Of a DNA stretch of 64,000 nt, positions 37,701 to 46,300 are shown one piece after another (positions within the stretch are counted from its first letter, which is position 1; the number at the start of each line of letters is the position of its first letter). The notes under the pieces are model-generated. The model did no database searches. It was given only the letters and a program-made list of their open reading frames with translations, and was not told the origin of the DNA. The stretch spans positions 1-64,000 of the forward strand of contig CAVTOR010000032.1 in the NCBI GenBank assembly GCA_963736235.1, given 5' to 3'. Source of the stretch: CAVORB01 sp963736235 (GTDB lineage Bacteria; Pseudomonadota; Gammaproteobacteria; Chromatiales; Chromatiaceae). A program made the position numbers and the translations under genes.

Positions 37701-38711
37701 ATGACGGCCTTCTCCTTCGAGAGTAACGACGTGCTGCCGCCGAGCTATGTCATGAACGTCGCCAACACCGGCCAGGACGGACTCGACTTCAGTTTCCCGG
37801 CCGGAGCGGCGGTATGCCTGACGCTGAATTCACCGAGCCTGCCGGTGTACGCCGGGTCGGATCGGGCACTCATGGACAACGCGGTGAGCCTACCCGACTT
37901 CGGATCCTGCGACCCCGGCGGCTCAATCCTCAGCGCCGGTGACGTGACGGTGACGGAGAATGCCGGAACGGCGGTATTCACCGTCAATCTCTCGCCGGCG
38001 CCCGGTGCCGGGGAATCGGTGGTCGTCGGCTACCAGACCCAGAATGGCAGCGCCGTGGCCGGTAGCGACTACACGACCACGGCCGGCACGCTGACCTATA
38101 CCCAGGGACAAACGCAGAAGACCGTCTCGGTGCCAATCACCAACGACACGACCCCGGAGAGCAACGAGAGCTTTGGTCTGCAACTGACCAGCGCCGACAC
38201 TAACACGGTGAATGCCAGGGCCATCATCCTCGACGACGACAGCGGCGGTGCGCTGCCGCGGCAGAAGGTCTACACCGTTTCTCCCTGCCGGGTGGTCGAC
38301 ACCCGCGGCGCCGACCCGCAGCTTTCCACCTTCTCTGGGGATCGTCTGGCCCCCGGAGAGACGGTGTCGTTCTACGTCACCGGAAACCTGATCAACGGTC
38401 AGGGTGGAGCGGCGATCTGCGGCATCCCCCCCGAGGCCACCGGTGTGTTCGCCAACGTCGTGGCGGTGCGTCCGCAGGGCAGCGCGATCAGCAACTATCT
38501 GACGGTCTACCCTTACGGCGAGAGCCGACCGCTCGCCTCGACCGTCAACTACCCGGCAGACATCACCGCCTTGGCCAACGGCGTGCTGGTGCCCCTGTGT
38601 GATCCGGCAGCAGCGACCTGTGACTACGATCTCAACGTCTACAACTACACCAGCCTCGCGGCGCACCTGGTGATCGATGTCACCGGATACCTCGCCGCGT
38701 CGGCGCCTTGA
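34770..38711 (+). CDS. secreted FG-GAP/ASPIC-UnbV protein with two Calx-beta modules (paralog 2)
   Basis: A 1313-residue exported protein starting at ATG 34770, with a long charged N-region before the hydrophobic LIGVSCALSLALSPAALA. FG-GAP repeats include DVNGDGWTDLWH, DFDNDGDQDLFVA, DFDNDMDLDLYFV and DLDADGFLDLFVTNG; the ASPIC/UnbV segment is DALGAQVFVMAGGVTQLREQ and IHFGLGQNTLVETITVHWPS. The C-terminal third holds two alternating units, each a cysteine-bearing module (CGEPVYDHEYGPALLLWRDC; CGQPAYDNATESAVFVWNDC) and a Calx-beta module, then the VDTR domain. The duplicated pair is the main difference from paralog 1. Probably a large extracellular or surface calcium-binding protein. The ATG has no obvious strong ribosome-binding site, so the start is less certain. 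Confidence 0.85.
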   Translation: MGTEDFCDCFRHRPHFGSKTPITKSLIGVSCALSLALSPAALAIEFLDVTATAGPFPVTESWGATAVDVNGDGWTDLWHNSHRSRPYLYLNEGNGVFSDITLAADRSDTWIGEYGADQHAGTWGDFDNDGDQDLFVATGINFDAQLLVNQGGYFVDQTAYYGMLVDYEGQGAYWLDFSGDAYLDVLSSRPDGGKLYEQLPLVGFRNRTLQTGFECQRGWINLADLSVDGKPDVLCAFTDGIKSVFDISPYATSDGATPFADITSILPAVPALTDTVAGDFDGNLQSDIVGLLGVLRRNGADLVTPDRIEANFQVSAPKPYVGFDFAGGDQLKITVQSVQFNPNHILIGSAGTRAPDSVFTLDSADGSTHGLAEADPNAQSLNIGYMGAGRWEVRVYPDPVRNWRGHIIVERLSGASFSELGYTGQSQWDLPAQPVLLMNENGFFTNQAATRGLDQAVSCASAGVGDFDNDMDLDLYFVCQTAASNIANRLYENLGDGTFVEVASAGGAMGPVGGSSGDAVGAGDSVVVADLDADGFLDLFVTNGLNLEPVRVGGPVKLYRNVGNSNRWIELDLVATSTSRDALGAQVFVMAGGVTQLREQGGGYHRWSQDDKRIHFGLGQNTLVETITVHWPSGVIDTYFDVPVNALYRITEGMGGLAGVLEAVNLDSVGPLPSPGLGDECGEPVYDHEYGPALLLWRDCPTDTWHVRAKGGRNEDAVRYFSGSLQADAAFPSVAGFQLDGNDTLYVGMEDRIEFSLGVWFANDNGFDFDATGLTSLCLALDAPVGTRVLFGVGRWPVQGALDLLSLRPCAGPAYTLDVPDISAAEGGGAARFTVNLTPAPGAGESVVVSYQTQDGSAVAGSDYTTMAGTLTYTQGQTQKTVSVPITNDTTPESSESFTLNLTSADTNTVNASATILDDDSSGTLPACGQPAYDNATESAVFVWNDCGTNDWHVRVTAGGQTLSYQGTLTSDQGFTTMTAFSFESNDVLPPSYVMNVANTGQDGLDFSFPAGAAVCLTLNSPSLPVYAGSDRALMDNAVSLPDFGSCDPGGSILSAGDVTVTENAGTAVFTVNLSPAPGAGESVVVGYQTQNGSAVAGSDYTTTAGTLTYTQGQTQKTVSVPITNDTTPESNESFGLQLTSADTNTVNARAIILDDDSGGALPRQKVYTVSPCRVVDTRGADPQLSTFSGDRLAPGETVSFYVTGNLINGQGGAAICGIPPEATGVFANVVAVRPQGSAISNYLTVYPYGESRPLASTVNYPADITALANGVLVPLCDPAAATCDYDLNVYNYTSLAAHLVIDVTGYLAASAP
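38230..38702 (+). repeat. C-terminal cassette repeat, copy 2
   Basis: Same cassette as at 33921-34392 and 41698-42163, in paralog 2. The DNA match includes silent positions, pointing to recent duplication or gene conversion. Confidence 0.8.
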
Positions 38712-38731
38712 TCAGCTTTTGGGAGAAACAC

Positions 38732-39256
38732 ATGCGCACACTGACTCGATATGGATTCATCAGCACCCTGCTGGCTTCGTTCACCTTCAACCCCGCGGCC
38801 CAGGCGGGTGGCCCCTACGTCATCCACACCGTGTCGCCGTGCCGTGCGGTCGACACCCGTACCGCCGACCCGCAGCTTTCCACCTTCTCCGGGGATCGCC
38901 TCGCCCCTGGAGAGACCGTGCCCTTCTTCGTGACCGGTGCCCTGATCACCGGCCAGGGCGGAGAAGCCGACTGCGGCGTGCCCGCCGCGGCAACGGGCGT
39001 GTTCGTCAACGTCACGGCCGTGCGCCCACTGGGCAGCGGCACCAGCGGCTACTTGACTCTCTATCCCTATGGTGAGAGCCAGCCGACGGCCTCCACCATC
39101 AACTACATGTCAGACGCCACCGCCGTGGCCAACGGCGTGCTGGTACCCCTGTGTGATCCGGCCGCAGCGACCTGTGACTACGATCTCAATGTCTACAACT
39201 TCACCAACCTCGCGGTGCATCTGGTGCTGGACGTTACCGGGTACCTGACCGAATGA
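38732..39256 (+). CDS. small secreted protein: stand-alone VDTR domain
   Basis: A 174-residue protein: signal peptide (MRTLTRYGFISTLLASFTFN onward, ending QAGG) then only the domain found at the C-terminus of the large paralogs, from HTVSPCRAVDTRTADPQL through GVFVNVTAVRPLGSG and CDPAAATCDYDLNVY to VHLVLDVTGYLTE. GGGAG or GGAG lies about seven bases before the ATG. It starts 21 bases after paralog 2 ends, so it is probably cotranscribed. A cut-down start of the same gene is at 34424. The domain resembles a widespread C-terminal module of secreted bacterial proteins (LDTR...NVTAV...VDVTGY) whose role is not established; binding to the cell surface is a guess. Confidence 0.8.
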   Translation: MRTLTRYGFISTLLASFTFNPAAQAGGPYVIHTVSPCRAVDTRTADPQLSTFSGDRLAPGETVPFFVTGALITGQGGEADCGVPAAATGVFVNVTAVRPLGSGTSGYLTLYPYGESQPTASTINYMSDATAVANGVLVPLCDPAAATCDYDLNVYNFTNLAVHLVLDVTGYLTE

Positions 39257-39335
39257 GGTTAATCGTGTCGACCATCTCAACTTCCTGCGGCGGTTCTCTG
39301 ACGGACAAGCCGGACATGCCGAGGCGTTCACCGAT
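39254..39335 (+). repeat. tail repeat, copy 1
   Basis: About 80 bases after the small gene's stop, starting GAATGAGG and containing GTCGACCATCTC, matching 42167-42248 after paralog 3. The pair marks the ends of a duplicated unit. Confidence 0.75.
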
Positions 39336-42169
39336 GTTAAGCCGGGCTTGGCGCAGCAGGGCAGCCGTGAATGCCGCGGGCAGATCGCTGCTCAAGCTCA
39401 CCCGCCGTCATGGGCTCATTGCCGGATCCGCCCTCCTGCTCTTTCTGCCGATCGCGGCCCAAGCCGCCATCGGCGCCAACCAGTTTGTGGAAGCCACCGC
39501 CGGAGGCGTGCCGGTGATCGACAGCCCCGGTGAGACCTGGGGTGCTTCCTGGGGAGACTACGACGCCGACGGCGATCCCGACCTGTGGATGGGCAAGCAC
39601 CAGTTCACCCCAAGCGCCCTGTATCGCAACAACGGCAACGGCAGCTTCACGAACGTCATCGACAGCGCCGTGATCAATGCCGTCGATCACTACACAGACG
39701 ACACCCATGGCGCGGCCTGGGCGGACTTCGACAACGATGGCGACCAGGACCTGATCGAGGTCTGCGGCGCCGGCGCCGGCGCGGTCGGCAGCGATCCGGT
39801 CATCAGCGACGCCTGGCGCAACAACCTGTACATTAACGACGGCGGGACCCTCGCAGAGGACGCCCTGAGCTACGGCGAGATCGAATACCCCACCGGGCGC
39901 TCGCGCACCCCCCTGTGGCTCGATTTCGACACCGACGGACTGCTCGACTTCGCCATCTCCGCCCTGCAGACGACTCCCGAGCAGGCCCCCTCGGCGGTGC
40001 TGCGCCAGGACCTGCTCGGCTTCTTCGATGCCAATGCCGCGGCGGGCTTCCCTGGCGGTAGCTGCCAGAACATGATGCTTGGACACCTCGGGCCGAACGG
40101 GGAGCCGGCGCTGATCTGCGGTGGCGGTGTGCAGATCCAGAGCATCCACGACATCTCCGCCGAACCCTTCATCGACCTGCGCCCGGTCCTCGGCAACGCC
40201 GTCTTCAACGCCTTTGTCTACGATATGGCCATCGGTGACTTCAACGGCGATCTGCGCCCGGACATCGTCGCCGGCATCACGCCTCCCAGCCTCTCCACGG
40301 CGGTGCGCATCGGGCCGGCCAACGACCGCATTCACGCCTATCTCGCCCCCTCCGTGACAGAGCGCGGGTTCTCCTTCACCGCCCCCGGCAACGTCGACAT
40401 CGAATTCGGCTGGGAGACCGACGAGCAGGACATCTTCCTCGGCGCCAACGCCGTGCCCCCGCCGGCGGACGCCGATCAGGGGCTGCAGGGGCCCGATCGC
40501 TTCCCCCACCACGTGCAGCTCACCCTCTCCAGCGCCAACTCCGATCATCTGGGCATGGCCGCCAACCGCAGCGCCGGGATCTACATCGGCTATGTCAGCG
40601 GCCGTTGGGAAGTGCGCGTGGTCAATGCCGGAGCCGATGTCAACGTCCTCGCGCGTGCCGGCGGCATCTCCGCCCCGGCCGCCATCGGCGATACCAGCCT
40701 CACCCAAGGTGCTCCCGTTGCCCCGGCGCTCTTCGAGAATCAGGCCGGGGAACTGGTCGCACGTGCCACGGGTGATGTCTTCCTCGATCCACTCGCCAGT
40801 GTCCAGACCTACGCCCGATCCGTCGTGGCCGGCGACCTCGACAACGACATGGACCTCGACATTTACGTCGGATCCAGCGGGCGCGTGGCCAATGTACCCA
40901 ACCTCCTGTTCGACAACCAGGGCGACGGCACCTTCCGCCTGGTGGGCAACGCCGCCGGCGCCGCCGGCGCCACGCCTCGGGCGCACCGACACCGTGACCC
41001 TGGTCGACTACGATCAGGACGGTTTTCTCGATCTCTTCGCTACCCAGGGCAACTACCCCGCGCCCTTCTCCTACGACGCCGAGCAGCAGCTCTTCCGCAA
41101 CCAGGGCAACGCCAATCACTGGGTCCTGGTCAACCTGCGCGGGGTTGTCTCCAATCGCGACGGCGTCGGCGCCGTCGTCTACGCCAGCACCCCCGACGGC
41201 AAGATCCAGCTGCGCGAACAGGCCAACGGGGTTCACCGCTACGCCCAGGATTACGTGCAGACCCACTTCGGCTTGGGAGCGAATACCACCGTCGATCTCG
41301 AGGTGCACTGGCCGAGTGGCATCGTCGAAAGCTTCAACGACCTGGCCGCGGATCAGATCTACACCCTGGTCGAAGGTACGAGCGGCGGCTACGCGCTCAG
41401 CGCCGGCAACGTAACGGTGGACGAGGCTGCGGGAACGGCGGTATTCACCGTCAACCTCTCGCCCGCGCCCGGCGCCGGGGAATCCGTGGTGGTGAGCTAC
41501 CAGACCCAGGATGGCAGCGCCCAGTCCGGGAGCGACTACACGGCCGTTTCGGGCACCCTTACCTTCACGGAGGGCCAGACAAAGAAGCCGGTCTGGGTGC
41601 CGATCACAGACGACGCGGCCGCCGAGAGCAACGAGAGCTTCAACCTGCAACTGACCAGCGCTGACACCAACACCGTGAACGCCAGCGCCACCATCCTCGA
41701 TGATGACAGCGGCGGCGCGCTGCCGCGGCTGAAGGTCTACACCGTTTCTCCCTGCCGGGTAGTCGACACCCGCAGCGCCGACCCGCAGCTTTCCACCTTC
41801 TCCGGGGACCGTCTGGCCCCCGGAGAGACCGTGTCTTTCTTCGTCACCGCAAACCTGATCAATGGTCAGGGCGGAGCGGCGAACTGCGGCATCCCCGCTG
41901 CGGCCACCGGGGTGTTCGCCAACGTCGTCGCGGTCCTTCCGCAAGGCAGCGCGATGAGCAACTATCTGACGGTCTATCCTTACGGCGAGAGCCGCCCGCT
42001 CGCCTCGACCATCAATTACCCGGCAGACATCAATGCCTTGGCCAATGGCGTGCTGGTACCCCTGTGTGATCCGGGCGTAGCGACCTGTGACTACGATCTC
42101 AACGTCTACAACTACACCAGCCTCGCGGCGCATCTGGTGATCGATGTCACCGGGTATCTGGCCGAATGA
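39334..42169 (+). pseudogene. secreted FG-GAP/ASPIC-UnbV protein (paralog 3), one frameshift
   Basis: Paralog of the two preceding large genes. A signal peptide follows a basic N-region (GSALLLFLPIAAQA). FG-GAP motifs include WGDYDADGDPDLWM, WADFDNDGDQDLIEV, DFNGDLRPDIVAG and DLDNDMDLDIYVG. At about 40975 the frame shifts: removing one C from GCCT gives ATLGRTDTVTLVDYDQDGFL, and the second frame then carries the last FG-GAP, the ASPIC/UnbV segment (HFGLGANTTVDLEVHWPSG), one Calx-beta module and the VDTR domain to 42169. All domains are present, so one base separates it from an intact protein of about 945 residues. The start at 39334 is uncertain; ATG 39316 is also in frame. Confidence 0.8.
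41698..42163 (+). repeat. C-terminal cassette repeat, copy 3
   Basis: Third DNA copy of the Calx-beta end and VDTR domain, in paralog 3. It differs from copies 1 and 2 by scattered bases only. Confidence 0.8.
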
Positions 42170-42248
42170 GGTGGACCGCGTCGACCATCTCGGCTTCCCG
42201 CAGCGGCTCTCTGGTGGAAAAGCCAGGCATGTCGAGGCGCTCATCATA
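42167..42248 (+). repeat. tail repeat, copy 2
   Basis: Matches 39254-39335 (GAATGAGG, GTCGACCATCTC, GAGGCG at similar spacing). It lies at the end of the duplicated region. Confidence 0.75.
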
Positions 42249-42701
42249 GGTGAGCCGGGGGAGACACAACGGCCATCAGGCGGGGGTGACGCCGAAGCAC
42301 GGCCTACCGCCGCCCCCCACCGTCAAGCCCTGTTCCGCCGGCTTTGAGTTGGACCGATGTCCGCTCTCGGGGACGGTGGCCCGCTGAGGCCCCGGCGGGG
42401 AAGGTCCGCTTGGGGTCGACAACCGAAGATGATAGCCGCCGCCTCCCCAGCCTGCTGAGTCAGGCAGACGGCATGGGAATCGTCACCGGCAGCCCAACGA
42501 CAAGCTGCCGGATACGCCACTTTCGAAGTGTCGCCTTGGCAGGGAAGCATACGGGATGACGCGGTTGTTCCTGAGCGTCAGGGACTGGTCCGGGCCGGAA
42601 AGGCTGTCGATCTGCCCCTGCTCCAGCTCCCGGAGGATGCGCTGCCCGGCGGTCTCGTCAATCACCAGCACTTGCCTGTTCCAGAACGGGCAGCGCGGGA
42701 A
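42249..42701. other. gap at the end of the accessory region
   Basis: About 450 bases without a supported gene. A 62-codon minus-strand frame at 42483-42671 (MLVIDETAGQRILRELEQGQ at its start) could be a fragment of something but has no start signal or known family. Confidence 0.4.
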
Positions 42702-43166
42702 TCAGGCGGTGCGGTTTTGCCACCATTCTCGGTAGGCGTCGTCAGGGGCGATGAGCTTGGCCTTCGCCGTGGTGTACCTGTTGCCGTTGGGATCGTCCAG
42801 CGTGATGTCGACCTCGACGATGGCACCGCGGAGCCGCGTGATCTCGACGGTGACCAGGATCTCGTCCCCCGGACACACAGGCTTGCGCAGCCGTTCGGGA
42901 GTGAAGGTGAGTCCGAGCGTGCCGTCGCCGGGAAACTCGCTGCCGAAGATGCCCGAGATGCTGATCTGGATCAGCCCGCCGGGAACGACGATGTCCCTGA
43001 CATCGGGGAACCGCAAGCGGGCCGCCTCCAGCTCACGATGGATCGCGTTCCTGTCCCCGCTCAAGGCGCAGTATTGAGCCACCTGCTCGTGGGTGAAGTT
43101 GAGCCTGGTCCGGTGCGTCATTCCGACCCCAAGCATGGGGGCGGTCATACAATCTGTGTCAGCCAT
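42702..43166 (-). CDS. MaoC-like hot-dog dehydratase
   Basis: A 154-residue hot-dog-fold protein of the MaoC/R-hydratase type. FTHEQVAQYCALSGDRNAIH carries the Asp-His region of the (R)-hydratase motif, followed by VPGGLIQISISGIF. Members hydrate 2-enoyl-CoA in fatty-acid or polyhydroxyalkanoate metabolism. Compared with typical enzymes the D-x4-H spacing is kept (D-R-N-A-I-H). ATG 43166 is chosen because GGAG stands six bases before it. No fatty-acid genes are nearby. Confidence 0.75.
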   Translation of the reverse strand: MADTDCMTAPMLGVGMTHRTRLNFTHEQVAQYCALSGDRNAIHRELEAARLRFPDVRDIVVPGGLIQISISGIFGSEFPGDGTLGLTFTPERLRKPVCPGDEILVTVEITRLRGAIVEVDITLDDPNGNRYTTAKAKLIAPDDAYREWWQNRTA

Positions 43167-43334
43167 CGGGATCTCCATGACGAAAGGCCTGCGGACGATA
43201 CTCGCGCGCCTCGGACGCGCGCTGACAGTGCGAAAGATCCGCTAGTATAAATCGGTAGTCCCCGCGAGTTCCTGGTCTCGACGAGCCCGGCGGCCTCGCG
43301 GTGCGGTCATCCCTATCGGGTTCCAGCTGGCACA

Positions 43335-46300
43335 GTGGCCTTCAAGCATCGCATTCTGTTGGTGATTCTGGCTCTTGGGGCCTATTCTCAGATCGTGCAG
43401 GCCATGTTGATCCGCGAGGGCCTGGTGGTCTTCTACGGCAACGAGATCAGCCTCGGCGCCTTCTACGGCAGTTGGCTGTTCTGGCTCGCGGTAGGCTCGG
43501 TGGCGGTGGTGCGCGCGCGGGACCGGCGCCTTGTCCGCGATGCGGCGGCCTCATTGCGGTGGCTGCTCCTGCTGCTGCCGCTGCTCCTCGTCGGACAGGT
43601 GCTCGCGCTGCGCTCGCTGCGGCTGCTCCTGGATGTCTCCTCCAGTGAATTCGTGCCCCTTGGGGAGCTTTTCCTGTCTTTGTTCTTGATCACCATCCCA
43701 AGCGGACTGGTGCTCGGTATTTCCTTCCCGCTGGCGTGCAAGGCGCTCCGGGACGCCGCCGGGGATCTCGGCGCAGCCGGTGCGGTGACTGTGGTGTCGC
43801 GTCTTTACGCTGTGGATGCGGTGGGGGCACTGCTGGGCGGAGTGCTCTTCACCTTTGTTCTCATCCAGTGGTTTGGCCTCGTTCAGACGCTGGGACTCGT
43901 CACCCTGGCGCTCGCGATTGGGGCCTGGTCGTTGGGGACGGAGCCTGGGCGGCACGGATGGGGGGCACTCGCGCTTGCCACGGTCGGCTTGATGGTGGCG
44001 GTGACCCCGATTGCGCATCTTCTCGAACGCGAGTTGGAAGAGCTTCGTTTCGCTACCCTGCAGCCGGGCATGGAGCTGCTCGACGCGGTGGATACCCGCT
44101 ACGGTCACGTCGCCCTTGCCCGGATCGGAGAGCAGATCTCCGTGGTGGGTGATGGCCAGGTGCGAGAGAGCTTCCCGCTGAGGCGGGAGGTGCAGCAACA
44201 GGCGGCCTATTTCTACAGCCAGGCGGCGGGCGGAAAGCGGGCGCTTCTGTTCGGCGGCTTCGCGGGTGGCCTGCCTGCGGAGCTGCTGCGCTATCCGCTT
44301 GAGCGGATGGAGGTGGTGGAGGAGGATCGGGTCGCCTTCGATCGGGTGCGGCCCTTCATGACCCCGGAGGCCGAGCAGGCGCTCGATGATCCGCGCCTGA
44401 GACTCACGTTTCTGGACGGGCGCCGGTTCGTCAACCGGTTGCCGTCGGATCAACTCTACGACCTGGTCCTAGTGCTCAACGCCGCCCCCTCCAGTGCCAG
44501 CAGCAATCGCTACTTCACCCGCGATTTTTACCTGCAGGTGCGCGAGCATCTGTCTCCGGACGGCGTCTTCTGCACCCAGGTCAGCGGAGCCTCCAATTAC
44601 CTCGGACGAGAGGTCGGCGGATACGCGGGCTCGGTCTACAGGACGCTCCAAGCCATCTTTCCGCATGTCGCCATTGTGCCCGGGGACGTGCAGATCTTCT
44701 GCGCCTCGTCCACCCCGGGGCGGGTGAGTGAGGAGGCGGTGACGCTGGAGCGGCGCTATCTCGCCACTCCTCTGGACGAGCACCGCTTCCCGGCGGCGAC
44801 CTTCTACAGCCTGCTGTCCGCGGAGGAGATCGACTACATGCGAGGGCGGCTCGAGGCGGCCACGGGGGAGGTCAATACCGACGAGCGGCCCGTGACCTAC
44901 TACCTGAACATGGTCCTGTGGGGGAAGTTCAGCGCCTCGGGCTTCGTCGATTGGCTGGAGCGGTTGCGGGGCATGGGTCCGTGGCCCTATCTGCTGCCGG
45001 CATGTCTGTTCGTCGCGCTGTGGTTGCTGCGCGCGGGTTTCGAGGGGTTCCGCCGGCCGGTCATGCAGCGCCAGGGGGCGACCTTCCTGCTCGGGATTCT
45101 CGGCCTGATCGCGATGGCGGCGCAGCTCGCGGTGCTTTTCAGCTATCAGTCCCACGTCGGGTTCATGTTCGAACGTGTGGCGGTGCTCAACGGGCTGTTC
45201 ATGACGGGGCTCGCCCTGGGCGCCGGGTTGGGGCGGAACCTGGCGCTCAAGCGGAGGCCCGTCACCGCGCTGACGGTGGTCATGATCCTGGTCGCCGGGG
45301 GGTTGCTCGCGCTCCCGGCGGCGATGACGCAGTTGGGCGCGGGCGCCTCCTCGTGGCAGGAGGCCGGTTATCTGATCCTGGCCCTCATGGTCGGTCTGCT
45401 GACCGGGACCGCCTTTCCGCTCGGATTCCACCTGGCCCATGCCGACCTCGGGGAGATCGTCCACAGCGGCGGCATCGCGCAGGCGGCGGACAACCTGGGT
45501 GGAGCGGTCGGCGGGTTGATAGCCGGGGCGCTGATGGTGCCGCTGCTGGGGGTGGAGGGCACCTGCCGAGTCCTGGCCGTATTGTCTCTGGTCTGCCTTC
45601 TGCCTCTGTTGTACGCACGGCTGGCGCCGGAATCGGTGGCCCGGGACAGGGGGTTCGTGTCCTTCCCCTGGCCGCGATTGGGTTGGACTCTCGCCTTTGC
45701 CGTGCTGCTGGTCTACGGGTGGAGCCTGCTGGAGCGTGGGACCGAGCCGGGGCCGCGGGTCCGTTTCGACGATGGCCGCCTGGCGGATGTGAGCGGAGAC
45801 GGGCGATTCGAGCTGGTGGAGAAGCCTTTTCCCCACTACCTGGTCACGCCCGCCGGCGCGTCGGGTGCGGATGCCGCCATTCTCTCTACCATGGCGGCCG
45901 CGCCCGAGGTGAGCGGGTTCGCCGGTCCCATCAACCTGCTCCTTGCCATCGGCCGGGAGGGGAGGTTGAGGGGCGTGCGTTATCTGCAGTCCGATGAGAC
46001 GCCATCCTACATCGTCGGGATCGACGGCTGGCTCGTGGGCTTGGCGGGTCAGGATCTCTCCTCCGGTCCCCTCGAGTTGGATCGGATTGACGCCCTGAGC
46101 GGCGCCACGGTCACCAGTCGCGCCGTCCTCGACGCGATCAACCGCAGCGCACGCCGGGTTACCGAGGCCGCCTTCGGGTCTCCCGTTCCGCCGGAGGAAG
46201 AGGGGTCGCGGCCAGCACTGGATGCCGCCTTTTATGCGACCTTGGCGTTGTTGTTGGCCTTCTTTCCCATCTATCTGTCGGGCAGCGAGCGGCTCCGAAT

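Noticed and set aside
31588..42169. A CRISPR-like or satellite array in the repeated region
   Set aside because: The repeats are long, coding and few, without regular short spacers.
42483..42671. A 62-codon minus-strand frame before the MaoC gene
   Set aside because: No start signal, no recognisable family, and it lies in a gap after repeat tails; too weak to call a gene.
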